Shown piece after piece: positions 35,983 through 44,784 of a stretch of DNA of 64,000 bases. Origin of the DNA: Burkholderia sp. HI2500 (GTDB taxonomy: Bacteria > Pseudomonadota > Gammaproteobacteria > Burkholderiales > Burkholderiaceae); assembly GCF_002223055.1 (NCBI RefSeq), contig NZ_NKFL01000006.1, forward strand, positions 372,001-436,000, written 5' to 3'. The notes beneath the pieces were generated by a model, which did no database searches, was not told the DNA's origin, and saw only the letters and a program-made list of their open reading frames with translations. How positions within the stretch are numbered: position 1 is the stretch's first letter; each line of letters opens with the position of its first letter. The translations under genes were made by a program, and so were the position numbers.

Positions 35983-36704
35983 GTCACCGCGACGAGCGCC
36001 ATCATCGGCCGGTCGCGTTCCTCGTCGAGCGCGGGCAGCGCATCGACCTGCGCCTGCGTCGGTCCCCATTCGTCCAGGTGCGTGAGCGTGAAGCCGCTGC
36101 CGATCAGCAGGTTCACGAGCGTGCCGAGCGTACGGTGCTGCTTGACGACGCCCGGCGCGAGCCAGTCGGTCACGCGTTCACCTTCATGCTGGTAGCCGTC
36201 GAGCGGCCAGGCGCGGTTGCCCTGCGCATCGACGACGAAGCCGGGCCGGCGCGGCGCCGTATAAATGGGGTGCTCGATCGAGAACACGAGCCGCCCGCCG
36301 GGCACGAGCGCGCGATGAATCGTGCGCAGCAGTGTGTCGAGGTGCGCGACGTAGTGGAAGGCGAGCGAGCTGTACGCGAGATCGAATGCGGCGTTGGGCA
36401 ACGCGAGCGTTTCGAGATCGGCGCGGCGGTACGTGATCGCCGGGTGCGCGGCGGTCGAGGCCGCGCGTTCGAGCATGCGCTCGGAGACATCGATGCCGAG
36501 CACGCTTGCCGCGCCCTGATCGGCCGCCCAGCGGCTGAACCAGCCGTAGCCGCAGCCGAGGTCGAGCACGCTGCGGCCGTGCAGGTCGGGCAGCAGCGCG
36601 CGCAGCGCGGGCCATTCGGGTGCGCCGTCGAGGCCGTGGATCGAGCGGTTCAGGCGGCTGTAGCCTTCGAAGAAGGCCGGGTCGTCGTAGATGTTTTGCG
36701 TCAT
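35976..36704 (-). CDS. Class I SAM-dependent methyltransferase
   Basis: A 242-residue methyltransferase with motif I VLDLGCGYGWFSRWAA near residue 50, an acidic motif II (LGIDVSERML), and the post-III region FDLAYSSLAFHYV. These are of the UbiE/Methyltransf_11 type. Substrate unknown. It lies 55 bases downstream of the HD-domain gene and could share its transcript. Its stop codon abuts remnants of tandem copies. Confidence 0.92.
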   Translation of the reverse strand: MTQNIYDDPAFFEGYSRLNRSIHGLDGAPEWPALRALLPDLHGRSVLDLGCGYGWFSRWAADQGAASVLGIDVSERMLERAASTAAHPAITYRRADLETLALPNAAFDLAYSSLAFHYVAHLDTLLRTIHRALVPGGRLVFSIEHPIYTAPRRPGFVVDAQGNRAWPLDGYQHEGERVTDWLAPGVVKQHRTLGTLVNLLIGSGFTLTHLDEWGPTQAQVDALPALDEERDRPMMALVAVTS

Positions 36705-36759
36705 GCGTAGCGCCTCGTGCGGGCAGGGTGCGCGGTGCCGCACGCCCGATCCCGCGAGC

Positions 36760-37341
36760 TTACGCGCGCTGCCCGCCCGCGTCGATCCGGCGTTGCGTGT
36801 CCGCGTCGACGATGTCGCGGATCGTGCTGAACAGCGGCGCGGCGTCGGTGTAGCGGCGGCCGTAGCCGAGATTGAACGCGTAGTCGAAATCGGGCGGGTT
36901 GCTGCCCTGGTTGTGCTGCAGGATCGTCTCGAGCTTGTCGAGCGCCTTCGCCGCGCGTGCTTCCGGCGTCGTCGCCGCCTCGTATTCATCCCACAGCGCG
37001 ACGATCTCGTCGCGCCGCGCGGGATCGAGCGATGCGGTCAGCGTCAGCAGGTCGTCGCGCTCTTGCGCGCTTTTGTCGGGGTGCGCGGCTTGCTCGATCG
37101 CGGGAATGTCGCCGTGCAGCGCCTCGCCGAGATCGTGGACGACGCACAGCTTCAGCAGCTTCAGCGTGTCGATGCCGGGCAGCGCGTCGGCGAACACGAG
37201 CGCCATCAGGCACAGCCGCCAGCTGTGCTCGGCCGTGCTTTCCGCGCGTCCGGACGACGTGTGGCCGCTGCGCAGCACATCCTTCAGGCGTTCGGCTTCG
37301 CGCAGGAAAGCGAGCCGCGCGCGGATCGTATCGGGGGTCAT
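36760..37341 (-). CDS. HD-domain phosphohydrolase (YfbR/YfdR-like)
   Basis: A 193-residue protein with the HD signature: His in STAEHSWRLCLMA near residue 39, the His-Asp pair VVHDLGEALHGDIP near residue 68, and a later Asp near residue 137 (ALDKLETILQ). Size and layout match the HD_3/YfbR-like family of 5'-deoxynucleotidases. It probably hydrolyses nucleoside monophosphates; this is family inference. It is upstream of the methyltransferase on the same strand. Confidence 0.9.
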   Translation of the reverse strand: MTPDTIRARLAFLREAERLKDVLRSGHTSSGRAESTAEHSWRLCLMALVFADALPGIDTLKLLKLCVVHDLGEALHGDIPAIEQAAHPDKSAQERDDLLTLTASLDPARRDEIVALWDEYEAATTPEARAAKALDKLETILQHNQGSNPPDFDYAFNLGYGRRYTDAAPLFSTIRDIVDADTQRRIDAGGQRA

Positions 37342-37437
37342 GGTCGGCGTCCTTGCGATGAGCCGCCTAGCGTAATGCGGGTGGGCGTGCTTCGTCCACG
37401 CATGAAATATGCGTGACGGTGGCGCTTTGCCGGGCCG

Positions 37438-37647
37438 CTACTTCACGAAAAGTCCGGCCCAGCAGAACAGCGCGAAGAAGCCCGTTTGAACACCGACGAT
37501 CAGGCTGAACAGCCAGGGGCTGCTGCGGCGCGCCACCCGCCTGCCGCCGGCGTTGGCCACACCCGAGCGAAGCGCAACGAGCACGGCCGCGCCCGTATAG
37601 AGAATGAACGCGACGATCACGAGTTCTCGCATGACAAGCGTCGACAT
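37438..37647 (-). CDS. Small two-helix membrane protein
   Basis: A 69-residue ORF with AGGGGA eight bases before ATG. Two hydrophobic helices, about residues 8-27 and 45-66, flank a basic loop (GGRRVARRSSP). No family recognised. It stands between the XRE regulator and the HD gene on the same strand. Confidence 0.55.
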   Translation of the reverse strand: MSTLVMRELVIVAFILYTGAAVLVALRSGVANAGGRRVARRSSPWLFSLIVGVQTGFFALFCWAGLFVK

Positions 37648-37763
37648 GTGGCATGTCCCCTGGGCGTGCTGCCATTCACGTTGGTCTTTTTGCGTGGCAT
37701 GCCGGACACGTTGAAGGTTGCCGCACCGTTGCCGGTATGCGGTGCTTCATCGCGACCCGGCAA

Positions 37764-38330
37764 TCACGCATCCTGGAGCGTCTCCACGAGCCGCACGGCC
37801 GAGCCGTCCGACAGTGTCATCCGCGTCCACCGGCACATGCTGCCGCGGATCGGCACGACGCGCGACGCATTCGCACCGGTGTCGAATTCGACGCTCGGCG
37901 GCCCCGCGTGGTCATGCCAGCCGAGCGTGTCGAGCGCGGTTTCCATGCGGACGATCTCCGGCGTCGCGTAGCGCCACAGCGACGTGCCGAGCAACATCGA
38001 CAGCGGTTGCGAGAATTCGGCCGCGCGCGCCGGGGAAGACGCGAGCAGGCGGTGCGTGAGGTCGCATACGAGATGCATGCGGCCCGCGCTGCCCGCGACG
38101 AGCCGTGCGAGCGCGTGATCGCCGGCCGAATCGAGGCGCGCGGCGAGCAACCGCTCGGCGGTCGCGCGCTCGTCGGGCGACATCTGCTGGCGGCCGGCCT
38201 CCCAGCGCGAGATCGTCGATTGCGCGACGCCGAACAGCTCGGCCGCATGGTTTTGCTTGACGCGATGCAGCGCGCGCCAGCGCTTGAGTTGCGGGCCGAG
38301 CGGCGGGGCGTGAAGCGGTGAGGCGGTCAT
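37764..38330 (-). CDS. XRE-family transcriptional regulator with C-terminal sensor-like region
   Basis: A 188-residue protein. Residues 12-58 form a Cro/C1-type HTH (KRWRALHRVKQNHAAELFG, then STISRWEAGRQQMSPDE). Residues 80-188 look like a PAS-type sensory fold. GGAGCACCACC precedes the ATG. The lipoprotein gene lies 34 bases upstream, so the two are probably co-transcribed. Target genes are not evident. Confidence 0.85.
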   Translation of the reverse strand: MTASPLHAPPLGPQLKRWRALHRVKQNHAAELFGVAQSTISRWEAGRQQMSPDERATAERLLAARLDSAGDHALARLVAGSAGRMHLVCDLTHRLLASSPARAAEFSQPLSMLLGTSLWRYATPEIVRMETALDTLGWHDHAGPPSVEFDTGANASRVVPIRGSMCRWTRMTLSDGSAVRLVETLQDA

Positions 38331-38364
38331 GGTGGTGCTCCTGTTGCGCTCGTACCGCACGCCT

Positions 38365-39003
38365 TTACATGATCCGGATGCCGCCGTTCGCGTTGATCGC
38401 AATTGCCGCGAACGGCAAGAGCACGATGCCGCCCAGCACGAGCACGCCGTCGGCGGCAACCGTGACCGGCGTGGCGAGAATCCGCAGCCCCATGCCGAGC
38501 GCGGACGGCGATTGCCTGATATAGACCGAGTACGGCCGGTTGAACGGCTGCGTGCTCGTCTTGTACTTTTCGACGAACCCTTCCGTCGAATAGCGCTTGC
38601 CGCTGATGTCGCCTTCGAGCACGAGGCCGGCCTGCGCGGCGGTGAAGCCGTCGGCAACGGCCGCCTGCCGATCGTCGTCCGACGCGTCCTTCGGCAGCAA
38701 GATACGGTATTGGCCCGTGATGCTGCCGCCGCTCGCATGAAAGGCGGCGAACGTCGTGCGCAGCGATTTACGGTAACTGGACATCAAGACCGGCCGCAAC
38801 TGCGCCGGCAGATCGAAGATGTAATGGTAGTCCGTGCCCAGGACGACGAGCTTCTTGCCGTCCTCGGTCATCATGAATCCGGACACGTGCTCGCTGTATC
38901 CGTCTTCCTTGTACAGCTTCGGCGTGAAGCAGCCCGACAGCGAGAGGCTGCTGGCGGCCACGCCGGCGGCCAGCAGGCGCCGGCGCGTGATCGATACGTT
39001 CAT
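38365..39003 (-). CDS. Putative lipoprotein, function unknown
   Basis: A 212-residue protein with a lipoprotein signal peptide: ITRRRLLAAGVAASSLSLSGC, shortened here, with lipobox LSGC at residue 25. The twin arginines suggest possible Tat export. The C-terminus has a hydrophobic stretch (residues 178-204) which could be a membrane helix. The family is not recognised. Transcribed with the XRE regulator downstream. Confidence 0.8.
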   Translation of the reverse strand: MNVSITRRRLLAAGVAASSLSLSGCFTPKLYKEDGYSEHVSGFMMTEDGKKLVVLGTDYHYIFDLPAQLRPVLMSSYRKSLRTTFAAFHASGGSITGQYRILLPKDASDDDRQAAVADGFTAAQAGLVLEGDISGKRYSTEGFVEKYKTSTQPFNRPYSVYIRQSPSALGMGLRILATPVTVAADGVLVLGGIVLLPFAAIAINANGGIRIM

Positions 39004-39345
39004 TGTTGTTGTCCCGTCTGTGCGGTTCAGTTCAGTGGCTTTCGCCCTCGGAAGCCGGATTCTCGCGTATCTGCCGCGCGTTGTCGAACGGGAAATCTGC
39101 CTTGGCAGCGGTCGATGGCCCCTGACCGTGCCGTGCCGACGACGTTGTCGCCGCCGCTTTCAACCGTCTCCGCCATATCTTATTATTCGGCCAGTGCGGA
39201 GGTATACCGGCCGCCAACGGTCATGTCGAGGCATGACGCGCCGGTACGAATTACCGCCTTTCGGCCGGCACTCTGCACGAGGCACGGTCGAAACGACAGG
39301 AAACGCGTGACCCGCGCGTATCCCGAAAAATGACGAGAGAGCGCG
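39004..39345. other. 342-base divergent intergenic region
   Basis: Between the lipoprotein (leftward) and the HdeD/papain-like gene (rightward). An AT-rich patch with TATCTTATTATT at 39176-39187 probably carries promoter elements. No gene or strong hairpin is seen. Confidence 0.45.
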
Positions 39346-40749
39346 ATGGTACGACTGGTCTTGCTGCTGCTGGGCATCGAATACTTGCGGACCCGCTGGC
39401 GCGGGCTGACCGTGCTCGGCTGGGCGTGGGTCGTCGCGGGCGTCGTGATCTTCGTCGATGCGCTCGACGGCGCGCTGCATTTCCCGATCCAGATCTTTGC
39501 GTGGCTGTTCCTGATCGAGGGGCTCGCGACGCTTGCGGTGGCCGGCAGCGGCGTCGGCGGGCAGCGCATCCTGCGCTACGTGAAGGGGATCGCGGTGGTG
39601 GTCGCTGCCGGGCTCGTGTTCGCGGGGCATCACCATGGCCATTTCCTGCTGTCGATGATCTTCGGCACGCTGTTCCTCGTCGACGGGCTGCTGCAGTGCA
39701 CTGCAGCGTGGATGGTGCGCTATCGCCGCTGGAACGTCGCCTTCGCCTGGGGCGTCGTCGAGATTCTGCTGGCCATCTTCTTCTATCAGCCGTACCCGAC
39801 GCACTATGTGGGCACCGTGCCGTACTGCCTCGGGCTGCTGCTGATGTTCGGCGGGATGCACATGCTGAGCCTCGCCGCGCGTGTGCGGCGGCTGACGCGC
39901 AATCCGGCGTTCGCGACGTCGCCGGCGCCGGCGCTCGCGCCCGATCTCGACGATACGCGCGACCGTCCGCATTTCGCGCAATCCGAATGGGACGGCCCGC
40001 CGGCCGACGGCGAGCATGCGCTCACCGTGCACGTGTGGACGCCGACCGGCACGTCGAAGGCCGAGGCGCAGCGCTATCCGGTGATCGACCGCTATATCGC
40101 GGCCGTGGACGTCAACGGTGTGATCTCGACCGGGCACGCGGCGCTGGAGTCGCCCGAGGGCATCTATATCAGCCTGTATCCGGGCGTCGAAATCGATCGT
40201 TCTCCGGACGAATTCACGCGCATCCTGCGCGCAACGCGAGAAAACGACGTGCCGGGCCTGTTCCAGCCTGACTACGCGACCGAGTCGAAGGCGTGGTGCC
40301 CGTCGACCGTGCGCGTGCGGATCCGCAACTATGATCCGTCGAAGCTGGATGCCTTCTGGACGTCGTACCGGCAGAACCTGACGTACAACCTCACGCATCG
40401 CAATTGCTCGAGCACGGTGTCGAACGCGCTCGAAGCCGCGCTCGACGGCGCGGTGTGGCGGCTGAAGGGCGCGCGGGCCGGGTGGGGCGCGTTCGTGCGG
40501 CTGCTGCTCACGCCCGAGCTGTGGGTCGCCGCGCAGATCCGCAAGCGCGCGGTGACGATGGCGTGGACGCCCGGGCTCACGCTCGACTATGCGCGCGCGC
40601 TGAGCATGCTCGCCGACCCGCGGCCGTTCGCGTGGTGGAAGGTCGCGCGCTCGGCCGTGAAGGCGATCATGGCGTCGCGCCGCACGTGGCGCGAGCAGGA
40701 CCACGCGGCGCTGTCGCCCGGCGGATCGGAGGCGGCGTCGATGAAGTGA
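39346..40749 (+). CDS. HdeD-like membrane protein fused to a permuted papain-like domain
   Basis: A 467-residue protein. Residues 1-185 contain about six hydrophobic helices resembling the HdeD/DUF308 family. Residues 225-420 form a soluble domain with a His in ISTGHAALES near residue 265 and a Cys in THRNCSSTVSNALEAAL near residue 350. This His-before-Cys order matches circularly permuted NlpC/P60 (LRAT/YiiX-like) thiol enzymes. Such enzymes cleave amide or thioester bonds in lipids or peptides. The domain combination implies a membrane-tethered hydrolase or acyltransferase; this is inference. GAGAGA lies before the ATG. Confidence 0.75.
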   Translation: MVRLVLLLLGIEYLRTRWRGLTVLGWAWVVAGVVIFVDALDGALHFPIQIFAWLFLIEGLATLAVAGSGVGGQRILRYVKGIAVVVAAGLVFAGHHHGHFLLSMIFGTLFLVDGLLQCTAAWMVRYRRWNVAFAWGVVEILLAIFFYQPYPTHYVGTVPYCLGLLLMFGGMHMLSLAARVRRLTRNPAFATSPAPALAPDLDDTRDRPHFAQSEWDGPPADGEHALTVHVWTPTGTSKAEAQRYPVIDRYIAAVDVNGVISTGHAALESPEGIYISLYPGVEIDRSPDEFTRILRATRENDVPGLFQPDYATESKAWCPSTVRVRIRNYDPSKLDAFWTSYRQNLTYNLTHRNCSSTVSNALEAALDGAVWRLKGARAGWGAFVRLLLTPELWVAAQIRKRAVTMAWTPGLTLDYARALSMLADPRPFAWWKVARSAVKAIMASRRTWREQDHAALSPGGSEAASMK

Positions 40750-40843
40750 TCGCGTGCCGCCGGACGCGGGCCCGGCGTCACTGCGGCCGCTCCGCGCGGC
40801 CGCGCGAGGTTGCCCGCCACGAGACCCCCCTACGCAAACAACA

Positions 40844-41422
40844 ATGAACAAGACGAGAGCCTTCCGCATCCTGATTCCCGCCACGCTGGCGCTGACGAGC
40901 GCCGGCTTCGCGCAGGCGAGCGCGGACGAGGTGCCGCGCATGAGCAACGACGTGTACCGCATGTCGGTGTCGTTCTGCTCGAACGTCGCGGCCGCCGAGA
41001 AGATCGAGTGCCAGGGCGACATGATCGCCGCGGGCAGCCGGATCGTCGCGGCGATCGGCGGCCTGCCGCCGGCATCCGCCACGTCGATCGACGAAGGCGC
41101 GCGCAACAAGCTGCCGGCGGCGGAGCGCAAGGGGCTCGCGCCGGTCGAGCCGGGCGCGATCGACAAGGACGACGACCTTGCCGGTCTCGCCGGCATGGTG
41201 CGTCTGTGCGACGTCTACGAATCCGAGCCGGCGTCGCGCGCGCGGCATCATGCGGCGCTGAAGCAGCAGGCGCCGGACGCCGCACCGCGCGTCGAGGCGT
41301 TGCTGGCCGATGCGTCGACGGCGGCGCGCCAGCGCGTCAGCATCGGCGTGTGGCAGATCCTCGCGCTCGAAGGCCCCGAATCGATCACACGCGCGTGCAC
41401 GCAGCTGGGCGCCGGGTCGTGA
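40844..41422 (+). CDS. Secreted protein of unknown function
   Basis: A 192-residue protein with a signal peptide (residues 1-26, ending FAQASA). The mature part contains four cysteines (FCSN, ECQG, LCDV, ACTQ) which probably form two disulfides, and is otherwise helical. Resemblance to Rap1a-type immunity proteins was considered but not convincing. Monocistronic between the papain-like gene and RNase T2. Confidence 0.7.
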   Translation: MNKTRAFRILIPATLALTSAGFAQASADEVPRMSNDVYRMSVSFCSNVAAAEKIECQGDMIAAGSRIVAAIGGLPPASATSIDEGARNKLPAAERKGLAPVEPGAIDKDDDLAGLAGMVRLCDVYESEPASRARHHAALKQQAPDAAPRVEALLADASTAARQRVSIGVWQILALEGPESITRACTQLGAGS

Positions 41423-41613
41423 CGGGCGGCGTGCCGCCGCGTTGGCGGCGCGCTTCAGACATGTGAAGCGGCGGGCGGCGCGCCAGCGCGTGCCACCGGA
41501 ATCTTTCGTCCACCTTCACATTCGTGCCACGTTGCGTCGGCAACAATCGCGGACAGATATTCGACAACCTTGCGGCGCATCCCGCGACCGCAAGCCTTTT
41601 CCGAGGAAACGCC

Positions 41614-42345
41614 ATGCTCAAGACGCTCGCCCGCGCCGCTGCCGCACTCGCCGTCGCTTCCGCTTCACTGCACGCCACCGCGCAGACCAGCTACGACTAC
41701 CTGTTGCTCGCCGCGTCGTGGGAGCCCGGCTTCTGCGCATCGCACGACACGCCCGAATGCACGAACCTCGCCGGCACGTACGCGGCGACGAGCCTGTCCC
41801 TGCATGGCCTGTGGCCGAACAACTACGACGGCAACCAGCCGTTCTACTGCGGCGTGCCGCAGAACGACATCGACCTCGACAACGCGCACCAGTGGTGCAG
41901 CATGGACGCGTACCCGATCAGCAGCGCGACCCGCAACACGCTGTCGACGTACATGCCGGGCGTCGCGTCGTGCCTCGACAAGCACGAGTGGTTCAAGCAC
42001 GGCACCTGCTCGAACTCGGCATCGCCCGATGCGTACTGGAACCAGGCGTCCGGCATGATCAGCCGGCTCGGCAACACGTCGTTCAACGCGTTCCTGCAGG
42101 CGAACGCGGGCAAGACGGTCACGCGTAACCAGCTGCTGTCGGCCTTCGAAGGCGCATTCGGCAGCAACACGCGCAGCGCGGTGTCGCTGAAGTGCACGAA
42201 GACGAACGGTGTCAGCTACTTCACCGAGGCATGGATCGCGGTGAAGACCAATGCGGCCGCGCAGTTCCCGAGCGCCGCCTCGCTCGTGACGGACGGCAAT
42301 ACGCAGGGCACGTGCCCGACGTCGGGCGTGTATATCGCGAAGTAA
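41614..42345 (+). CDS. Ribonuclease T2 family enzyme (RNase I-like)
   Basis: A 243-residue secreted endoribonuclease. Signal peptide residues 1-23 (ending ATA). The two catalytic blocks are visible: CAS1 LSLHGLWPNNYDG near residue 62, and CAS2 KHEWFKHGTCS near residue 122, each containing the catalytic histidine(s). Nine cysteines suggest several disulfides. T2 enzymes cut single-stranded RNA non-specifically through 2',3'-cyclic phosphates in the periplasm or outside the cell. GAGGAAACGCC precedes the ATG; an upstream in-frame ATG would hide the signal peptide. Confidence 0.93.
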   Translation: MLKTLARAAAALAVASASLHATAQTSYDYLLLAASWEPGFCASHDTPECTNLAGTYAATSLSLHGLWPNNYDGNQPFYCGVPQNDIDLDNAHQWCSMDAYPISSATRNTLSTYMPGVASCLDKHEWFKHGTCSNSASPDAYWNQASGMISRLGNTSFNAFLQANAGKTVTRNQLLSAFEGAFGSNTRSAVSLKCTKTNGVSYFTEAWIAVKTNAAAQFPSAASLVTDGNTQGTCPTSGVYIAK

Positions 42346-42565
42346 CGGGGAAGGAAGGGGCGGTGCGCGCGACATCGGGCGCGCCGTCGCCCGTTACGAC
42401 GAGGCAGGCGACGAGCCACAGCCCTGGGTCGTGCATGACGAGCGCGAGTAGTTCGTCGCCGGCATCGACCTCATCCTGAAGGGGATCGGCGCGGCCCGGT
42501 AGTCGTCATCCTGCGGGCCGATTCGCATGAAGCCGTTGACCTGTCACGCCCGCGCGACCGATTGT

Positions 42566-43201
42566 TTACTCGAGCAGCCGCAACGCGTCCGCGAGCGACA
42601 GCACCGTCGTGCGCGATTCGAAGGCGGTGGCGAACAGATGCTCGTGAACCACCGGATCCGGGTCGTAGCAGCAGTCCTTGACCGTGTACAAGCGGAAGTC
42701 CGCATCGCTCGCGTGGGCGATCGACGACAGCATCACGCCCGTCGACGCGATGCCGACCATGATCAGTGAATCGACACCTTGCTCGACCAGCCGCGCCTCC
42801 AGATCGGTGCCGAAGAACACGCTGGCGCGGTGCGCGACGATCAGCGGCTCGTCGGGCTGCCGGCCGAGTTCCGGGCACGGGCCGTCGTTGATGAAGCGGC
42901 CGAGCTGCTTGATGCCCTGGCCGTTCTTGTTGCGCGGGCTGACTTCCGGATAACCGGGGCTGAACCGGAGGTTCGCGAACCAGACGCCGATGCCGCCGGC
43001 CCGCGCCGCATCGCAGAGCCGGCGCGTATTGGCGAGCAATTCGGGCGCGACGGACGGAAAGAGGCCGAGGATGTCGGTCTGGTAATGCATGACGAGCAGC
43101 GCGGTGCTCGACGGCACGATGGCGGGAACCGGCGCGGACGGGCTGTCGCCGGGGTTCGTGCGGGTGGTCGTTGCGATATCCGATGCGTGTTGCCGAGTCA
43201 T
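42566..43201 (-). CDS. Isochorismatase-fold protein lacking the usual catalytic residues
   Basis: A 211-residue cysteine-hydrolase-fold protein. Motif around residue 35 reads LLVMHYQTDILG where active members have LLVIDMQxDF, so the catalytic Asp position is His. Near residue 125 HRASVFFGTDL replaces the usual lysine-containing K..SAFFGTDL. Near residue 150 IASTGVMLSS stands where the nucleophile Cys is expected (TSGCV). The fold is clear but hydrolase chemistry through the Asp-Lys-Cys triad is unlikely. It may be a binding protein or use another mechanism. It stands alone. Confidence 0.8.
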   Translation of the reverse strand: MTRQHASDIATTTRTNPGDSPSAPVPAIVPSSTALLVMHYQTDILGLFPSVAPELLANTRRLCDAARAGGIGVWFANLRFSPGYPEVSPRNKNGQGIKQLGRFINDGPCPELGRQPDEPLIVAHRASVFFGTDLEARLVEQGVDSLIMVGIASTGVMLSSIAHASDADFRLYTVKDCCYDPDPVVHEHLFATAFESRTTVLSLADALRLLE

Positions 43202-43481
43202 GAACGAGAGTCTCCGATAGCCCGCGAGGAATGTCAGCGTCCCCGATTTGTACCGGAAAATCGGGTCGGCTGCCGATGCGATTTTCGTAGGTTTTATCGT
43301 GTTGCGAGCCGGCGACCGTCACGCCGGCGTCGCATTCCTGCCGGCCGGCAATGTACTGGCGGTCGCCTTCATCGTCTCCGACGATAGCCGATAGCTGAAT
43401 CCGGAATTCAGCGATGACGACGGATCGGATCATGGCCGCCCGACCTTTGCCTATCAGGGGCAGCGGCCGAAGTTGTGCGGA

Positions 43482-43520
43482 TTGCCCCTATTACCCCTAT
43501 TACCCGAGGCTGCCTATAAT
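43482..43520 (+). promoter_or_regulatory. Three 9-bp direct repeats ahead of a TATAAT promoter element
   Basis: TTGCCCCTA, TTACCCCTA and TTACCCGAG follow one another at 43482-43508, and a perfect TATAAT lies at 43515-43520. The last repeats cover the -35 position. Transcription would run into the outer-membrane gene 53 bases later. The rest of 43202-43572 shows no gene. Confidence 0.55.
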
Positions 43521-43572
43521 CGTCATCAACTTGCCCGAGAAATCGCGGTTACCAAGGTGAGGGGGTGTCCAA

Positions 43573-44586
43573 ATGGGACAGTGCCGTCGCATCTATTCGC
43601 GCTTCGTCCTCGCAAGCTCGATCGCCGGTCTGGGATGTCTGGCAGGCGCAGGCCTCGCGTACGCGGAGGACAGTCCGTCGAGCGTGCCGACCGGGTTCAA
43701 GCCATCGGAAAGAACGATCAACGTCTATGCGGTGTATGGCGACGGACGCGCGACCAACGGCGGCGATATGCATTGGCGTGCGTACGAAGTCGGCTTCGGC
43801 GATGTCTTGAATGACTACCTCTCGGTCTACCTCGCGTATCTGAACGAGGGGCATCCCCTCGATCACCACCGTGACGGCTTCGCCGCCATAGGTTCGTTTC
43901 GTTGGCCGGTCGGCGATCGCCTGGCGCTCGAGTTGTCGGCGGGGCCGTATTTCAGCATGGACACGACACATGTCAACGACCAGCCGCGCAATGAAAAGCG
44001 ATGGGGCGTGCGCGCCTCGGCAGCGGTGCGCTATTACGTCGTTCCCAACCGCTTCTTCCTCAAGGTGCAGTACAACCACGTGCAGATGATCGACGGATTC
44101 AACTCCGACGCGGTGCTCTTCGGCATCGGCTCGGATTTTGGCGGCGATCCTGGCCCGGCTTTTTCGGACGGCAAGACGCAGGTTGGCGTTTGGGCCGGGA
44201 CATCGCAGACGAACCGTCCCCAAGTGCCCATCGAAAAAGGGTATATGGTCGAAGTCAAGCGGCCGCTCGGCAATGCGTGGGCCTATTCGGCGAGCTTCGT
44301 CTACGAAGGCAATAACGGCGTCGCCGGCCGAAGAGGTGTGGCGGCGCAATTCTGGTATGTCGCGCCGATCAAGAGCAAATGGACGCTTTCGGCAGGTGTG
44401 GGCCCGTATCTCTCGCATGATCGGGACGAGGTCGCGAGTAAAACGAGACTGAATGCCTTGCTCAGCGCGCAGGTGACCTATCAGGTAACGAACGATTGGG
44501 CGGCGAGCTTACGCTTTAATCGTGTCGCAACCGGCAACGACAAGGACCAGGACATGTTCATGGTCGGCGTGGCGCGCAATTTCTAG
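43573..44586 (+). CDS. Outer-membrane beta-barrel protein
   Basis: A 337-residue exported protein: signal peptide of about 31 residues (ending LAYA), then alternating amphipathic strands rich in aromatic residues, ending in the C-terminal Phe (VGVARNF) expected for BAM-dependent barrels. A short stretch resembles lipid-A deacylase or acyloxyacyl-hydrolase-like barrels, but no catalytic motif is confirmed. GAGGGGGT lies before the ATG. Its promoter is described separately. Confidence 0.7.
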   Translation: MGQCRRIYSRFVLASSIAGLGCLAGAGLAYAEDSPSSVPTGFKPSERTINVYAVYGDGRATNGGDMHWRAYEVGFGDVLNDYLSVYLAYLNEGHPLDHHRDGFAAIGSFRWPVGDRLALELSAGPYFSMDTTHVNDQPRNEKRWGVRASAAVRYYVVPNRFFLKVQYNHVQMIDGFNSDAVLFGIGSDFGGDPGPAFSDGKTQVGVWAGTSQTNRPQVPIEKGYMVEVKRPLGNAWAYSASFVYEGNNGVAGRRGVAAQFWYVAPIKSKWTLSAGVGPYLSHDRDEVASKTRLNALLSAQVTYQVTNDWAASLRFNRVATGNDKDQDMFMVGVARNF

Positions 44587-44784
44587 CGGCTCGGCTTGCA
44601 CCGAATCGACATCGGCCTGCATGCGAGTGACCGTTTTACCTTCGGAAACGGCCCTTTGGAGGTCGGCGTTTTGTGCGGCCCAGTTGGGTCGATCGCAGCC
44701 GATGGCCGAATTCCCCATCAAGCGCATGCGCCGATATGACTCTGCCGCCGTTGCGCCAGGTGGCGCTCGCCTAACCCCGCCGCG

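Noticed and set aside
40844..41422. Rap1a/Tai-type immunity protein
   Set aside because: Signal peptide and four cysteines fit loosely, but the family's sequence pattern is not evident and no type VI effector gene is adjacent.
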